Below, piece after piece: positions 35,041 to 43,168 of a DNA stretch of 64,000 nt. Position 1 is the stretch's first letter. The number at the start of each line of letters is the position of its first letter. The stretch lies in assembly GCF_004124275.1 (NCBI RefSeq), contig NZ_CP027218.1:422001-486000 (forward strand), written 5' to 3'. Origin of the DNA: Pseudomonas sp. DTU12.3. GTDB lineage: Bacteria > Pseudomonadota > Gammaproteobacteria > Pseudomonadales > Pseudomonadaceae. The position numbers and the translations under genes were made by a program. Below the pieces are notes generated by a model that made no database searches, was not told the DNA's origin, and was given only the letters and a program-made list of their open reading frames with translations.

Positions 35041-36720
35041 ATGTCTCATCTTCTTTTGCGTCCCGTAGTGGTCGGTATGTTGTTGGCCGTCGGTGGTTGC
35101 GGCGTCTCTTCCAATCCTGATTCCGCCGCTGTGCCAGCGCCTGCGCAGCCTCAAGCTGTGGTTCAACAGGAAGCGATCATGGCGGGCGGAACGATGGCCA
35201 AGCGCATGGCGCATCCGGCGCCGCTGGCCAGTTTTGCCGCGATGCCCAGCGCGGACAGTTATCCACAGGGCTATCGTGACGAGCAGCGCGAGCAATATCA
35301 GACGCTGCCTGACAACCCGATCCACAGCGTCACCGAAACGCCGGTTTCAACCTTCAGTGCTGATGTCGATACGGGCGCGTACGCCAATGTTCGCCGTCTG
35401 CTCAATCAAGGACGTCTGCCGCCGGAAGGTGCGGTACGACTGGAGGAAATGGTCAATTACTTCCCCTACGACTACGCGTTGCCCAGCGATGGCTCGCCGT
35501 TTGGCGTGACCACCGAGCTGGCTGCCTCTCCGTGGAACCCGCACACGCGGTTGCTGCGTATCGGCATCAAGGCCTCCGACCGCGCCGTGGCGGAACTGGC
35601 ACCGGCCAATCTGGTGTTTCTGGTCGACGTGTCGGGTTCCATGGATCGTCGCGAGGGCCTGCCGCTGGTCAAAAGCACTTTGAAACTGCTGGTCGATCAA
35701 TTGCGCGATCAGGATCGCGTGTCGTTGGTCGTCTACGCCGGCGAATCCAGAGTGGTGCTTGAACCTACTTCCGGACGGGAAAAAGCGAAAATTCGTACGG
35801 CTATCGAGCAATTGACTGCAGGTGGTTCGACCGCTGGCGCTTCAGGCATCGAAATGGCCTACCAGATGGCGCAACAAGCCTTCATCCCCAACGGCATCAA
35901 CCGCATTCTTCTGGCCACCGATGGCGACTTCAATGTCGGCGTCAGCGACTTCGACAGCCTCAAGCAAATGGCTGTGGATAAACGCAAAAGCGGGATATCC
36001 CTGACCACCTTGGGTTTTGGTGTGGATAACTACAATGAACACTTGATGGAGCAACTGGCCGACGCTGGCGATGGCAACTACGCCTATATCGATAACCTGC
36101 GCGAGGCACGCAAGGTGCTGGTCGATCAACTCGGCTCGACCCTCGCCGTGGTAGCGAAGAACGTCAAGTTGCAGGTGGAGTTCAACCCGGCGCAGGTCAG
36201 TGAATATCGCCTCCTCGGCTACGAAAACCGTGCATTGAAGCGTGAGGATTTCAGCAATGACAAAGTCGATGCCGGTGAAATCGGCGCAGGACACACAGTG
36301 ACCGCGCTGTATGAAATTGTCCCGGCAGGTGAGAAGGGCTGGCTGGAGCCGCTGCGTTACGGCCAATCGCCGCCGGTTGCTTCCGCGAAAAACGGAGAAA
36401 TGGCGATGCTGCGTGTACGTTATCAACAACCCGAAGGTGGGAAAAGTCGGCTGATCGAACGGCCGATTACCAATCAGGTCGCCCCCGCCAGTGAAGACCT
36501 GCGCTTTGCCGCTGCGGTCGCCGCGTTTTCCCAGCAACTCAAGGATGGCCGCTACACCGGCGACTTCAGCCTGAAAGACACTGAGGCGCTGGCCCGTGGC
36601 GCGCGTGGTGACGATCGCTTCGGCCTGCGCAACGAGTTCGTGCAACTGGTGGAACTGGCGCAGAGCCTGCGCACCTCGACCGCAGCGAATGCGCCGGCCA
36701 CTCCACGACGGATTGAATAA
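35041..36720 (+). CDS. VWA-domain lipoprotein, YfbK type
   Basis: The 559-residue protein has a lipobox LLAVGGC (cysteine ~20), an N-terminal YfbK-like region (ETPVSTFSADVDTGAYANVRR; LEEMVNYFPYDY), and a von Willebrand A domain with a full MIDAS motif: DVSGSMD (DxSxS), the later threonine, and ATDGDFNVG. A C-terminal DUF3520-like region (~residues 380-540) completes it. It is anchored in the outer or inner membrane. An ECF sigma gene follows directly after the stop. Members of this type are often coupled to ECF/anti-sigma genes, as here. I use the ATG at 35041, since an upstream ATG at 35011 would disrupt the signal peptide. Confidence 0.92.
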   Translation: MSHLLLRPVVVGMLLAVGGCGVSSNPDSAAVPAPAQPQAVVQQEAIMAGGTMAKRMAHPAPLASFAAMPSADSYPQGYRDEQREQYQTLPDNPIHSVTETPVSTFSADVDTGAYANVRRLLNQGRLPPEGAVRLEEMVNYFPYDYALPSDGSPFGVTTELAASPWNPHTRLLRIGIKASDRAVAELAPANLVFLVDVSGSMDRREGLPLVKSTLKLLVDQLRDQDRVSLVVYAGESRVVLEPTSGREKAKIRTAIEQLTAGGSTAGASGIEMAYQMAQQAFIPNGINRILLATDGDFNVGVSDFDSLKQMAVDKRKSGISLTTLGFGVDNYNEHLMEQLADAGDGNYAYIDNLREARKVLVDQLGSTLAVVAKNVKLQVEFNPAQVSEYRLLGYENRALKREDFSNDKVDAGEIGAGHTVTALYEIVPAGEKGWLEPLRYGQSPPVASAKNGEMAMLRVRYQQPEGGKSRLIERPITNQVAPASEDLRFAAAVAAFSQQLKDGRYTGDFSLKDTEALARGARGDDRFGLRNEFVQLVELAQSLRTSTAANAPATPRRIE

Positions 36721-37332
36721 GTGAGTCGTCTGAAGGGGTTCATCAGCCAGCTGTTTGCTTCGGCAGACAGCTCAACCGCCAGCAGCGATGAAGCGCTGCT
36801 GGCGCGTTATCGCGAGGGCGACGGCGCGGCGTTCGAGATCTTGTACGCGCGCCACCGCCAGGGCCTGTATCAGTTTCTGCTCGGTTTGAGCGGCAAGCCG
36901 GAGTTGGCCGACGAAGTGTTTCAGGACACTTGGCTGAGCCTGATCCGCAGCACCAGTCAGCCACAGGGCCGGGCGACCTTTCGTACATGGTTGTTCCAGA
37001 TTGCACGCAATCGTCTGATCGATCACTGGCGCAAACATGGCGCCCGGCAACCGCTGCACGACAGCTATGACGAACAGGCGCACGCCGTCAGCGATGACGC
37101 GAACGATCCAGAACAACTGCTCAGCCTTAGCCGCGACAGCCAGCGTCTGGAAAGCGCCCTGCAAACCCTGCCCGCCGACCAGCGCGAAGTGTTCCTGCTG
37201 CGTGCCCACGGCGACCTCGACCTGGCACAAATCGCCAGCCTCACCGAAACACCGCTGGAAACCGTGAAAAGCCGCTTGCGCTACGCCCAGCAAAAACTGC
37301 GTCGGCTGCTGGCCGAGGAGGTACTGACATGA
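36721..37332 (+). CDS. ECF-family RNA polymerase sigma factor
   Basis: The 203-residue protein has sigma region 2 (YREGDGAAFEILYARHRQGLYQF; DEVFQDTWLSLIRST; FRTWLFQIARNRLIDHWRKH) and region 4 (LPADQREVFLLRAHGDLDLAQIASLTETPLETVKSRLRYAQQKL). Regions 1.1 and 3 are missing, as in ECF sigmas. The GTG start abuts the TAA of the VWA gene, and the next gene overlaps by 4 bp and is the presumed anti-sigma. The signal sensed is unknown. Confidence 0.93.
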   Translation: MSRLKGFISQLFASADSSTASSDEALLARYREGDGAAFEILYARHRQGLYQFLLGLSGKPELADEVFQDTWLSLIRSTSQPQGRATFRTWLFQIARNRLIDHWRKHGARQPLHDSYDEQAHAVSDDANDPEQLLSLSRDSQRLESALQTLPADQREVFLLRAHGDLDLAQIASLTETPLETVKSRLRYAQQKLRRLLAEEVLT

Positions 37333-37919
37333 CTGACGCCCGCCAGACACCCGATGACTCGGTGATAAAACATGTGCGCGAACAGCACAACGCTGAACCG
37401 CCAGCGCACCTCGATGCATTCATTCTCAATGCTGCCCGCCGCGAGATCCCGGCGCCGAAGCCAAGCCTGTGGCAACGCTGGCTCGACGCCTGCCGCAAAC
37501 CGCGCTGGCAAGTTGCGTTCGCCAGTCTCGTCGGCGTCGCCCTGATGTTGTCGCTGGTGCAGCGCGCGCCTGAGCCGCAACCACAATTCGACTTCGCTCC
37601 GACAGCCAAACCGGCAGCGCCACTGGCCCGCAAACAGGCGCCCGAGGCATTGAGCGCCCCCGCTGGCGGCATGCCCACTCCCGCGCCAATGGCGGAAATG
37701 GCTGCGCCAATGCAAAGTCAGGCGATCAGCGCCGATGAAGCCAAACTCGGCAAACGCGCCGCCGCGCCGGTCAATGGTCTCGATGCACAACTGCGTGAAG
37801 TTCTGCGCCTGCGCGAATCCGGTCAGTCACAAGCGGCCGACAGCCTGTTCAACAACCTGCACAAACGCTATCCGAACGCCGATCTCGACGCCCGACTCGA
37901 ACAGTTGCAGAAAAAATGA
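37329..37919 (+). CDS. Membrane-anchored putative anti-sigma factor
   Basis: The 196-residue protein has an N-terminal ~55-residue cytoplasmic part (VREQHNAEPPAHLDAFILNAARRE), a single membrane helix (~residues 58-78, VAFASLVGVALMLSLVQ), a Pro/Ala-rich linker and a periplasmic C-terminal helical tail (LREVLRLRESGQSQAADSLFNNLHKRYP). No ZAS zinc motif (HxxxCxxC) is present, so assignment as an anti-sigma rests on its place after the ECF sigma gene and its topology. Confidence 0.7.
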   Translation: MTDARQTPDDSVIKHVREQHNAEPPAHLDAFILNAARREIPAPKPSLWQRWLDACRKPRWQVAFASLVGVALMLSLVQRAPEPQPQFDFAPTAKPAAPLARKQAPEALSAPAGGMPTPAPMAEMAAPMQSQAISADEAKLGKRAAAPVNGLDAQLREVLRLRESGQSQAADSLFNNLHKRYPNADLDARLEQLQKK

Positions 37920-37999
37920 CCGGCTTCTCCTCCCGCCATTTGGCATTGCCCCGCAAAAGCGCGCAATATCGGGGCATTGCCAATCCACTGGAGGACAAC

Positions 38000-38206
38000 G
38001 TGGCATCGAAAATTGACCGCATCGCCCAACTCCTCAATTGCCCCGAGAAGGGCGAAGAGATACGGCGCGCGATTACTGAAGCACGCAAGGAGTTTCTGCT
38101 GAATCAGCCGGAAGAAGATGTCGTTGATGAAGACGAGGTTTTTGAGGAGATTGAGGAAGAAGAGGACGATGATGATTACGATGAGTTTGACTGGACGACG
38201 GAGTAG
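38000..38206 (+). CDS. Small protein with a highly acidic tail, unknown function
   Basis: Starting at GTG 38000 with a strong GGAGG five bases upstream, the 68-residue protein has a helical head ([33 protein letters not shown]) and a C-terminal run of about 25 mostly Asp/Glu residues. A longer frame from 37916 overlaps the previous gene but lacks a comparable ribosome-binding site. I do not recognise a domain. It is conserved-looking by its ribosome-binding site and codon use. A terminator and tRNA-Arg follow. Confidence 0.7.
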   Translation: MASKIDRIAQLLNCPEKGEEIRRAITEARKEFLLNQPEEDVVDEDEVFEEIEEEEDDDDYDEFDWTTE

Positions 38207-38236
38207 CGTCGTTGCGCAGTCTGTTCATCGCCCACA

Positions 38237-38273
38237 AAAAAGCCCCGGACCATCACAGTCCGGGGCTTTCTCG
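38237..38273 (+). terminator. Rho-independent terminator between the small acidic gene and tRNA-Arg
   Basis: AAAGCCCCGGAC (38239-38250) pairs with GTCCGGGGCTTT, with A- and T-runs on both sides, so it could stop transcription from either direction. Confidence 0.85.
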
Positions 38274-38283
38274 TTTAAATCAA

Positions 38284-38360
38284 TGGTGCACCAGGCGGGA
38301 TTCGAACCCACGACCCCTGCCTTCGGAGGGCAGTACTCTATCCAGCTGAGCTACTGGTGC
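38284..38360 (-). tRNA. tRNA-Arg (anticodon CCG)
   Basis: Read on the minus strand, a 77-nt cloverleaf starts GCACCAGTAGCTCAGCTGGA and ends TGGTGCACCA with an encoded CCA. The anticodon arm is CTGCC-CTCCGAA-GGCAG, placing CCG at 34-36, which reads CGG (Arg). The T-arm contains GGTTCGAATCC. The acceptor stem pairs fully. Neighbours are a bidirectional-looking terminator and the 440-bp gap before gabD. Confidence 0.97.
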
Positions 38361-38801
38361 AGCGGGCGACATCATACCTAGGTCGGCTCGGGGCGTCCAT
38401 GCTGGGTTTCGGCGCGGATTGTCAGTGCGCGTGTCGGTTGAAATCGCTGCATTCCTGAAAGCTGTAACGTCCTGCAAAACCCTCGCTTGGCGCTTTCGCG
38501 GGACTGATCTATGGTTCTGTTGCCGCCAGGGCTTTTTGCTCGTTGATCTGAAAATTTCCACAAACGCGGCGTTTTTGTTCTTTTTTTCGAACGACCTATT
38601 GTCCTTTACCCCCTTTGATCCTACGATCCGTTTGAGATTTCAAACGCTCTTTGCTGGGTGTTGAAGCGCTGGTGGTTCGAATCGTCCACTGTTTATGCGC
38701 CACACCCGGTCACTGATTTCCCTGACGGCAGCCTTGCGAGGCGCCTTTCTACAATCATAATTTGCTCCGCGCAGGCCGCGGTGCTGTTAAGGAAAGCCGA
38801 C
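38361..38801. other. Gene-free interval between tRNA-Arg and gabD
   Basis: About 440 bp without a supported gene. Short open frames here lack ribosome-binding sites and family signals. A possible gabD promoter lies at 38734-38761; a T-rich stretch is at 38560-38590. The tRNA promoter should lie within the first 60 bp (minus strand). I saw no other structure. Confidence 0.7.
38734..38761 (+). promoter_or_regulatory. gabD: Candidate sigma-70-like promoter of gabD
   Basis: TTGCGA (38734-38739) and CATAAT (38756-38761) are separated by 16 bp and lie about 40 bp before the gabD start codon. Confidence 0.4.
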
Positions 38802-40244
38802 ATGCAGCTTAAAGACACCCTGTTGTTCCGCCAGCAAGCCTTCATTGATGGCGCTTGGGTCGATGCGGACAACGGTCAGACGATCAAGGTCAACAACCCG
38901 GCCACCGGTGAAATCCTCGGTACCGTGCCAAAAATGGGCGCCGCCGAAACCCGCCGTGCCATCGAAGCCGCTGACAAAGCGCTGCCAGCCTGGCGTGCAC
39001 TGACCGCCAAGGAGCGTGCAGGCAAGCTGCGTCGCTGGTTCGAACTGATGATCGAGAACCAGGACGACCTCGCGCGCCTGATGACTCTCGAACAGGGCAA
39101 GCCGCTGGCCGAAGCCAAGGGCGAAATCGTTTACGCCGCTTCGTTCATCGAGTGGTTCGCCGAAGAAGCCAAGCGCATCTACGGTGACGTGATTCCAGGT
39201 CACCAGCCCGACAAGCGCTTGATCGTGATCAAGCAGCCAATTGGCGTGACTGCAGCGATCACCCCGTGGAATTTCCCGGCCGCGATGATCACCCGTAAAG
39301 CCGGCCCGGCACTGGCCGCCGGTTGCACCATGGTCCTCAAGCCGGCTTCGCAAACGCCGTTTTCCGCTTTCGCCCTGGCCGAACTGGCTCAGCGCGCGGG
39401 CATTCCTGCGGGCGTGTTCAGCGTGGTGTCCGGCAGCGCCGGCGACATCGGCAGCGAGCTGACCAGCAACCCGATCGTGCGCAAACTGTCCTTCACCGGT
39501 TCGACCGAAATTGGTCGCCAGTTGATGGCTGAGTGCGCCAAGGACATCAAGAAAGTCTCGCTGGAACTGGGCGGCAACGCGCCGTTCATCGTGTTCGACG
39601 ACGCGGACCTGGATAAGGCCGTCGAAGGCGCGATCATTTCCAAGTACCGCAACAACGGCCAGACCTGCGTTTGCGCCAACCGTCTGTACATTCAGGATTC
39701 GGTCTACGACGCGTTCGCCGAGAAACTGAAAGTGGCTGTGGCGAAACTGAAGATCGGCAACGGTCTGGAAGACGGCACCACCACTGGCCCGCTGATCGAC
39801 GAAAAAGCCGTGGCCAAGGTCAAAGAGCACATTGCTGACGCTGTGGCCAAAGGCGCGACCGTGCTGGCCGGTGGCAAGGCGATGGAAGGCAACTTCTTCG
39901 AACCGACCATCCTCACCAACGTGCCGAAAAATGCTGCAGTGGCCAAGGAAGAAACCTTCGGCCCGCTGGCACCGCTGTTCCGCTTCAAAGACGAAGCCGA
40001 AGTGATCGCGATGTCCAACGACACCGAGTTCGGTCTGGCTTCGTACTTCTATGCTCGCGACCTCGGTCGTGTGTTCCGTGTCGCTGAAGCACTGGAATAC
40101 GGCATGGTTGGCGTCAACACCGGGCTGATCTCCAATGAAGTCGCGCCGTTCGGCGGCATCAAGGCCTCGGGCCTGGGCCGTGAAGGCTCCAAGTACGGCA
40201 TCGAAGACTACCTGGAAATCAAATACCTCTGCCTGGGCATCTAA
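38802..40244 (+). CDS. gabD: NADP-dependent succinate-semialdehyde dehydrogenase GabD
   Basis: The 480-residue aldehyde dehydrogenase oxidises succinate semialdehyde to succinate, the second step of GABA catabolism. It carries the family glutamate motif LELGGNAPFIVFDDAD (residue ~253), the catalytic cysteine region NNGQTCVCANRLY (~287), and GITAAITPWNFPAAM-like nucleotide contacts. The longer frame from 38658 has no ribosome-binding site; the ATG at 38802 has TAAGGA upstream. The length matches E. coli GabD. gabT follows 185 bp downstream. Confidence 0.95.
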   Translation: MQLKDTLLFRQQAFIDGAWVDADNGQTIKVNNPATGEILGTVPKMGAAETRRAIEAADKALPAWRALTAKERAGKLRRWFELMIENQDDLARLMTLEQGKPLAEAKGEIVYAASFIEWFAEEAKRIYGDVIPGHQPDKRLIVIKQPIGVTAAITPWNFPAAMITRKAGPALAAGCTMVLKPASQTPFSAFALAELAQRAGIPAGVFSVVSGSAGDIGSELTSNPIVRKLSFTGSTEIGRQLMAECAKDIKKVSLELGGNAPFIVFDDADLDKAVEGAIISKYRNNGQTCVCANRLYIQDSVYDAFAEKLKVAVAKLKIGNGLEDGTTTGPLIDEKAVAKVKEHIADAVAKGATVLAGGKAMEGNFFEPTILTNVPKNAAVAKEETFGPLAPLFRFKDEAEVIAMSNDTEFGLASYFYARDLGRVFRVAEALEYGMVGVNTGLISNEVAPFGGIKASGLGREGSKYGIEDYLEIKYLCLGI

Positions 40245-40266
40245 GCCCGGACAAGGATCGCTGCAA

Positions 40267-40300
40267 ACGCAAAGGGCACGAGAGCGCTGTCCCTTTGCGT
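40267..40300 (+). promoter_or_regulatory. Intercistronic hairpin between gabD and gabT
   Basis: ACGCAAAGGG (40267-40276) and CCCTTTGCGT (40291-40300) form a 10-bp stem without a T-run. It may be an mRNA-stabilising or partial attenuating structure. Confidence 0.5.
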
Positions 40301-40429
40301 CGTTTCAAACCGGAATTTTCTCTGCGGCCGGGAACGCCGTGGCAGTCGATCATCGCATGCTGCCGCCGTCGCTTCCTCCCGCTTAATCCTTGAACCACGC
40401 CGCCCGATGAGCGGCGAATGAGGACTGTA

Positions 40430-41707
40430 ATGAGCAAGACTAACGCTGAACTGATGGCCCGTCGTACCGCAGCTGTTCCACGTGGTGTAGGCCAGATTCA
40501 CCCGATCTTCGCTGAGTCGGCAAAAAACGCTACCGTGACTGACGTTGAAGGTCGTGAGTTCATCGACTTCGCCGGCGGTATCGCTGTACTGAACACCGGC
40601 CACGTGCACCCGAAAATCATCGCCGCCGTGACCGAACAGCTGAACAAGCTGACCCACACTTGCTTCCAGGTGCTGGCTTACGAGCCGTACGTAGAAGTGT
40701 GCGAAAAGATCAACGCGAAGATCCCGGGTGATTTCGCCAAGAAAACCCTGCTGGTCACCACAGGTTCCGAAGCGGTAGAAAACGCCGTGAAAATCGCCCG
40801 TGCCGCCACTGGCCGCGCTGGCGTGATCGCCTTCACCGGCGCCTACCACGGTCGCACCATGATGACCCTGGGCCTGACCGGTAAAGTCGTGCCGTATTCG
40901 GCCGGCATGGGCTTGATGCCAGGCGGCATCTTCCGCGCGCTGTACCCGAATGAGCTGCACGGTGTAAGCATCGACGACTCGATCGCTTCCATCGAACGCA
41001 TCTTCAAGAACGACGCCGAGCCGAAAGACATCGCCGCGATCATCATCGAGCCTGTACAGGGTGAAGGTGGTTTCTACGTCGCGCCGAAGGAATTCATGAA
41101 GCGTCTGCGCGCGCTGTGCGACCAGCACGGCATTCTGCTGATCGCTGACGAAGTACAAACAGGCGCTGGCCGTACCGGTACGTTCTTCGCCATGGAACAG
41201 ATGGGCGTTGCTGCCGACCTGACCACCTTCGCCAAATCCATCGCTGGCGGCTTCCCGCTGGCCGGTGTTTGCGGCAAGGCCGAATACATGGACGCCATTG
41301 CTCCGGGCGGCCTCGGTGGCACCTACGCCGGTAGCCCGATCGCTTGCGCCGCTGCTCTGGCAGTGATGGAAGTGTTCGAAGAAGAAAACCTGCTGGATCG
41401 TTGCAAGGCAGTCGGCGAGCGTCTGGTCACTGGCCTGAAGGCCATTCAGGCCAAGTACCCGGTGATCGGTGAAGTCCGTGCCCTGGGCGCGATGATCGCG
41501 GTCGAGCTGTTCGAAAACGGCGACAGCCACAAGCCGAACGCTGCAGCAGTGGCATCGGTTGTGGCCAAGGCCCGCGACAAAGGTCTGATCCTGCTGTCCT
41601 GCGGCACCTACGGCAACGTTCTGCGCGTACTCGTACCGCTGACCTCGCCGGACGAGCAACTGGACAAAGGCCTGGCGATCATCGAAGAGTGCTTCTCCGA
41701 GCTCTGA
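40430..41707 (+). CDS. gabT: 4-aminobutyrate aminotransferase GabT
   Basis: The 425-residue class-III PLP enzyme moves the amino group of GABA to 2-oxoglutarate, giving succinate semialdehyde for GabD. Landmarks are VTTGSEAVENAVKIARAATGR, the AIIIEPVQGEGGFYVAPKEF segment, LLIADEVQTGAGRTG (with the PLP-interacting aspartate), and the Schiff-base lysine in TFAKSIAGGFPLAGV (residue ~268). The ATG at 40430 has AGGA upstream. A rho-independent terminator follows. Confidence 0.97.
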   Translation: MSKTNAELMARRTAAVPRGVGQIHPIFAESAKNATVTDVEGREFIDFAGGIAVLNTGHVHPKIIAAVTEQLNKLTHTCFQVLAYEPYVEVCEKINAKIPGDFAKKTLLVTTGSEAVENAVKIARAATGRAGVIAFTGAYHGRTMMTLGLTGKVVPYSAGMGLMPGGIFRALYPNELHGVSIDDSIASIERIFKNDAEPKDIAAIIIEPVQGEGGFYVAPKEFMKRLRALCDQHGILLIADEVQTGAGRTGTFFAMEQMGVAADLTTFAKSIAGGFPLAGVCGKAEYMDAIAPGGLGGTYAGSPIACAAALAVMEVFEEENLLDRCKAVGERLVTGLKAIQAKYPVIGEVRALGAMIAVELFENGDSHKPNAAAVASVVAKARDKGLILLSCGTYGNVLRVLVPLTSPDEQLDKGLAIIEECFSEL

Positions 41708-41732
41708 TCACCCAGTGTGACCTGATCGACAA

Positions 41733-41757
41733 AAAACCCGCTTCGGCGGGTTTTTTT
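41733..41757 (+). terminator. Rho-independent terminator of gabT
   Basis: AAAACCCGC-TTCG-GCGGGTTTT: an 8-bp-plus stem with a TTCG tetraloop and a T7 run. Confidence 0.95.
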
Positions 41758-41844
41758 ACGCCCCTTGAAACACATCGGGCGCTTTAGCGCTGTATCGAAA
41801 GGCCAGCATTGGCTAAGGTTCAGGGATTGCAAGGGAGAGCGCGC

Positions 41845-43056
41845 ATGACTGCCGTTGAATTACCCGCCGTACCGCGAGTGCTGATTGCCGAGGCTGATCC
41901 GTGGTCCCGCGACCTGCTCAAACAAGTGCTGCTGAACGTGCGCTGCGATGCGCGGCTGGATCTGTGTGCCGATGGCCAGCAAGCGCTGTCGATGCTCAGC
42001 GAAATTCCTTATGACCTGGCCATCGTCGATTGGGAACTGCCCGGCGTCGATGGCTTGAATGTGCTGCGCAGTGTGCGTCAACGCAAACGCAATCCGCCGC
42101 TGCCGTTCATTCTGATGAGCAGCCGCAACGACAGTGCCAGTGTGCGTGAAGCCCTGCCGCTGGCGCCGACCGCGTACCTGACCAAACCCCTGAACATGGA
42201 AAGCCTGACTGCGCGTTTGCAGGGTTTGCTGCTCAATGCCGGGGAAGAGGTGTTTTGTGAAGTACCGGCGCTGGCGCCGGGCATGACCCTGTCGGTATTT
42301 CTCGAGCGACGTCGTGAGCAGGCCGATGGCGCGCCATTGATGACCGATGTGCAGGTGGCGGTGAAGCGCAGCCTCAATCCGAATGGCCTCGATCTGAAGC
42401 TGTTGGAAGATGAGATTAAAACCGATCCGCAGATCACTGCAGTGTTGATTGCGGCGGCTAACAGCGCGGCGCAGCATCATGGCGCCCCGGTGCAAACCTT
42501 GGCGCAGGCGCTGCATCGGTTGGGCACCGGACAAAGCATGAACCTGATTCTCGGTTTGGCACTCAAGCGCAGTGCGAAGCTCAGTGACCCGTGTCTGGCC
42601 GATTATGCCGAGCGTTACTGGGGGCTGTCGCTGCACACCGCCGAATACGCGCGCACGCTGGCTCGACTGCTTGATCTCGATCAGGAGCGCTGCTATTGCG
42701 CAGGCATGCTTCACCGTCTGGGTGATCTCGCGCTGCTGCGTTGTTTGCAGGAATGGCAGCAGGCTGGCGGTGAGCTGGATGAGCTGGAGGAGGTTGGCGA
42801 AGCGCTGGCGCAATTTGGTGCAGCCTACGGTTCGGCGCTGCGTACGCGCTGGCGACTGCCGCTGGAGCTGCGTGAGTTGATTGCGTCGGTCTACCAGCTT
42901 GGCGGCGGGGTGTATTCGCGCGAGGCGCTGGTGATGAACATGGCCGCGCAGATGGCGCATCTGACCGAGCATGAAGGCATCGAAGAGTTGGCGAAGAGCC
43001 GCACGGCGCGCCTGCTCAAGATCGGCTTGCCGGAGTTGATGCGGATGCGCAAATAA
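41845..43056 (+). CDS. Response regulator with HDOD output domain
   Basis: The 403-residue protein has an N-terminal receiver domain (VLIAEADPWSRDLLKQVLL; phosphoacceptor aspartate in LAIVDWELPGVDG, residue ~56; lysine in AYLTKPLNMES). A C-terminal HDOD domain from about residue 170 follows (LKLLEDEIKTDPQITAVLIAAAN; YAERYWGLSLHTAEYARTLARL; CYCAGMLHRLGDLALL). HDOD domains lack the HD-GYP catalytic set and act by protein contacts. GGGAGAG precedes the ATG at 41845. It is not paired with a histidine kinase here. A family A palindrome separates it from the convergent cyclase gene. Confidence 0.88.
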   Translation: MTAVELPAVPRVLIAEADPWSRDLLKQVLLNVRCDARLDLCADGQQALSMLSEIPYDLAIVDWELPGVDGLNVLRSVRQRKRNPPLPFILMSSRNDSASVREALPLAPTAYLTKPLNMESLTARLQGLLLNAGEEVFCEVPALAPGMTLSVFLERRREQADGAPLMTDVQVAVKRSLNPNGLDLKLLEDEIKTDPQITAVLIAAANSAAQHHGAPVQTLAQALHRLGTGQSMNLILGLALKRSAKLSDPCLADYAERYWGLSLHTAEYARTLARLLDLDQERCYCAGMLHRLGDLALLRCLQEWQQAGGELDELEEVGEALAQFGAAYGSALRTRWRLPLELRELIASVYQLGGGVYSREALVMNMAAQMAHLTEHEGIEELAKSRTARLLKIGLPELMRMRK

Positions 43057-43072
43057 TATTCGCACAATCCCC

Positions 43073-43156
43073 CTGTAGGAGCTGCGGCACGCTGCGATCT
43101 TTTTATTTTAGAAGATCAGGATCAAAAGATCGCAGCGTGCCGCAGCTCCTACAGGT
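43073..43156. repeat. Interspersed palindrome, family A, copy 5
   Basis: A variant core GGAGCTGCGGCACGCTGCGA and its inverted copy flank a 25-bp spacer. Convergent genes lie on both sides. Confidence 0.88.
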
Positions 43157-43168
43157 TTTGTATTGGGG

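Noticed and set aside
38284..38360. Attachment site at the 3' end of tRNA-Arg
   Set aside because: No integrase and no second copy of the tRNA 3' end were seen nearby in the window.
38658..38801. An N-terminal extension of GabD from 38658
   Set aside because: It lacks a ribosome-binding site, and the extra 48 residues are not part of the aldehyde dehydrogenase fold.
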